DNA of 64,000 nucleotides from the NCBI RefSeq assembly GCF_018100785.1, contig NZ_JAGJEC010000001.1, positions 248,001 to 312,000 on the forward strand, written 5' to 3'. Positions 62,615-64,000 of the stretch are shown one piece after another. Each line of letters starts with the position of its first letter. Position 1 is the first letter of the stretch. This DNA comes from Maribacter sp. MMG018. Its GTDB lineage: Bacteria > Bacteroidota > Bacteroidia > Flavobacteriales > Flavobacteriaceae. The translations under genes were made by a program, and so were the position numbers. Below the pieces are notes generated by a model. The model was not told where the DNA came from and did no database searches. It saw only the letters and a list, made by a program, of their open reading frames with translations.

Positions 62615-63185
62615 AATTGTTTTAGTCTCCCTATTGTTTTTTGGAGGGTTCGCCAATGCTCAATACAAATATGAACGCGAACATAGAATTAAAAAAAGTC
62701 AATTTCCCCCAGCAGCATTGCAGTTTATAAATAAAGACCTAACAGATGTAAAACGTCTTAAATACTATAAAGAAACGGACAGCACCAAGATCAGCTATGA
62801 AGCCAAACTAAAGAAGGATAAGTTGTGGTATGGCATGGGGTTCGACGAAAATGGTGTTCTAAACGATATTAAAATCGTAATTAAACCGGTAGATATACCC
62901 TCTGAGACCCTAGAACGTATAAATGCCTATTTAGAAAAATCTTTTTCTAAGTACAAGATCAAAAAATTGCAGCAACAATACCCGTCTTCTGACAGCGAAA
63001 CACTCGAAACAACCATAAGAAATGCTTTTCAAAACTTATTGTTGCCTTCGATCAATTACGAATATACCGTTAAGGGCAAAAAAGAAAAAGGGTATTTGGA
63101 TTACGAAATATTATTTGACGCCAAAGGCAACTTTATAAACCTTAGAAAAACGCCTCCCCCAAATTACGACCATGTTCTTTACTAA
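62601..63185 (+). CDS. Secreted hypothetical protein, PepSY-like
   Basis: Exported protein of 194 aa: signal peptide MMKYKIVLVSLLFFGGFANAQ (in blocks), start at 62601 or the adjacent ATG at 62604. The mature part has two halves with similar layout (ISYEAKLKKDKLWYGMGFDENGVL and YEYTVKGKKEKGYLDYEILFDAKG, in blocks), each a strand-turn-strand ending in a glycine-containing turn, reminiscent of PepSY-like periplasmic proteins. It overlaps tag by 14 bp, suggesting coupled translation. No function is assigned. Confidence 0.78.
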   Translation: MMKYKIVLVSLLFFGGFANAQYKYEREHRIKKSQFPPAALQFINKDLTDVKRLKYYKETDSTKISYEAKLKKDKLWYGMGFDENGVLNDIKIVIKPVDIPSETLERINAYLEKSFSKYKIKKLQQQYPSSDSETLETTIRNAFQNLLLPSINYEYTVKGKKEKGYLDYEILFDAKGNFINLRKTPPPNYDHVLY

Positions 63186-63257
63186 CAGAATGCGGTTACA
63201 CAAGCCAAGAGCATTGAACATGCTCACAGCTTTCTTTAAAACCACTGTTTACAACCC

Positions 63258-63935
63258 TTACAAACCGCTCTGCCCTTTTAATTTAGATATAAATTCTTGT
63301 CTTGCTATTTCTTCGGCACCGAGGCTGGCCAAATGATCGGTATACATTTGACAATCTATGAACAGATAGTTTTTTTGCTGTAGCTCTTTCGCTAATTCTA
63401 TAAATGCAAATTTTGATGCGTTCGACCTAAGGCTAAACATACTTTCGCCACAAAAGACATGGCCCAGATCCACACCGTACAATCCTCCGACCAATTCGTC
63501 ACCTTCCCATACCTCATATGACTTTGCATACCCTTTTTTATGAAGATCAAGATATGCCCATTGCATGGCCTCTGTGATCCATGTACCCTCTTGTCCCTCG
63601 CGTTTTACCGTTGAACAATGTTCAACAACCTTCTGAAAACACTGATTTTTGGTTAGCCTAAATTTCTTGTCCCTTATAACCTTACGCATACTCTTCGATA
63701 TTTTTATCTTCTCTGGATACAAGATCATGCGAGGATCGGGACTCCACCATAAAATAATGGAATCATCATCGTTATACCACGGAAAAATACCGTTTCTATA
63801 GGCAAGTAAAAGTCTTTCGGCCGACAAATCGCCCCCCACCGCCAAAAGGCCCTCTGAAGTAGCGTTTTCTACCGGAGGAAAGTAAAGTTCGTCGGTAAGA
63901 AAATAAATAGGGGTTCGCTGATTTGACTCTTTCAA
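63258..63935 (-). CDS. aat: Leucyl/phenylalanyl-tRNA-protein transferase
   Basis: Cytoplasmic enzyme of 225 aa that adds Leu or Phe from tRNA to proteins with N-terminal Lys or Arg, marking them for ClpAP/ClpS degradation. Family motifs: FPPVENATSEGLLAVGGDLS, YRNGIFPWYNDD, LWWSPDPRMILYP and ESMFSLRSNASKFAF (in blocks). The start is a TTG at 63935; an in-frame stop lies just upstream and no ATG is available. The enzyme core begins about 12 residues later, so the exact start is uncertain. Confidence 0.93.
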   Translation of the reverse strand: MKESNQRTPIYFLTDELYFPPVENATSEGLLAVGGDLSAERLLLAYRNGIFPWYNDDDSIILWWSPDPRMILYPEKIKISKSMRKVIRDKKFRLTKNQCFQKVVEHCSTVKREGQEGTWITEAMQWAYLDLHKKGYAKSYEVWEGDELVGGLYGVDLGHVFCGESMFSLRSNASKFAFIELAKELQQKNYLFIDCQMYTDHLASLGAEEIARQEFISKLKGQSGL

Positions 63936-63957
63936 TACTTTTTGTTTTTAAGTTAAC

Positions 63958-63988
63958 CAAATACACCTAAAACAAAAAACTTGTTCAA
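63958..63988 (-). promoter_or_regulatory. Possible aat promoter
   Basis: Minus strand: TTG at 63988-63986, a 20-bp spacer and TGTATTTG at 63965-63958, one mismatch from TAnnTTTG. It lies 22 bp upstream of the aat start. Confidence 0.38.
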
Positions 63989-64000
63989 CACTATGGTCGA

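Noticed and set aside
63209-63225. GAGCAT/ATGCTC hairpin between the PepSY-like gene and aat as terminator
   Set aside because: Short stem without a T run on either strand; could be incidental.

Overview
The window is chromosomal DNA from a member of the Bacteroidota, almost certainly a Flavobacteriaceae species. The genus cannot be fixed from sequence reading alone, but the gene content resembles marine genera such as Zobellia or Maribacter. Supporting signs are type IX secretion C-terminal domains, a TonB-dependent receptor with an N-terminal carboxypeptidase-regulatory domain, DUF4271, DUF4296 and DUF3098 genes, ~800-residue FtsX/MacB permeases, and many upstream TAnnTTTG boxes, the -7 element of the Bacteroidota sigma factor. 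No rRNA, tRNA, CRISPR array, insertion sequence or prophage gene was seen.

Layout. 1-1.8 kb: a lipoprotein amidase. 1.8-22.9 kb (minus strand): one long transporter locus made of a TolC-like outer-membrane protein, a membrane-fusion protein, an ATPase, seven consecutive MacB/FtsX-type permeases and a second ATPase. 23.1-25.8 kb (plus): a sigma54-type response regulator and its histidine kinase, divergent from the transporter operon and probably controlling it. 25.8-27.5 kb (minus): trmB, a LysE-family exporter and an alkyltransferase-like protein. 27.5-29.3 kb (minus): a PhoR/PhoB-like two-component system. 29.5-34.8 kb (plus): a lipoprotein built of two near-identical ~375-residue repeats, followed by a TonB-dependent receptor. 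The gap between phoB and the lipoprotein holds four 7-bp direct repeats spaced like PhoB boxes. 34.9-35.8 kb: two tiny secreted proteins that consist of little more than a type IX sorting domain. 35.8-39.7 kb: a LuxE-like acyl-protein synthetase, three small lipoproteins and tyrS. 39.8-46.5 kb: an NAD-dependent epimerase, a DUF4296 lipoprotein, dihydroorotase, a DPM1-like glycosyltransferase, an ArnT-like glycosyltransferase, DUF4271 and hemD. 46.5-54.4 kb: pckA, an SLC13 carboxylate transporter, DUF423, a saccharopine dehydrogenase with an Lrp regulator, a zinc metallopeptidase and ald. 54.5-60.4 kb: leuS, then ftsX, DUF3098, uppP and truB. 60.5-64 kb: a TonB-like protein, a thioredoxin-like protein, tag, a secreted hypothetical protein and aat.

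How the parts work together. The 21-kb transporter locus is the least ordinary part. A complete tripartite exit path (TolC, adaptor, ATPase) is linked to seven different permeases, and the paralogue order looks mirrored (A-B-C-B'-A'-D-E). A cytoplasm-facing kinase/sigma54 activator pair sits next to it. The second notable module is the candidate Pho-controlled lipoprotein and receptor pair. The rest is mostly core metabolism, translation and envelope biogenesis in short operons.
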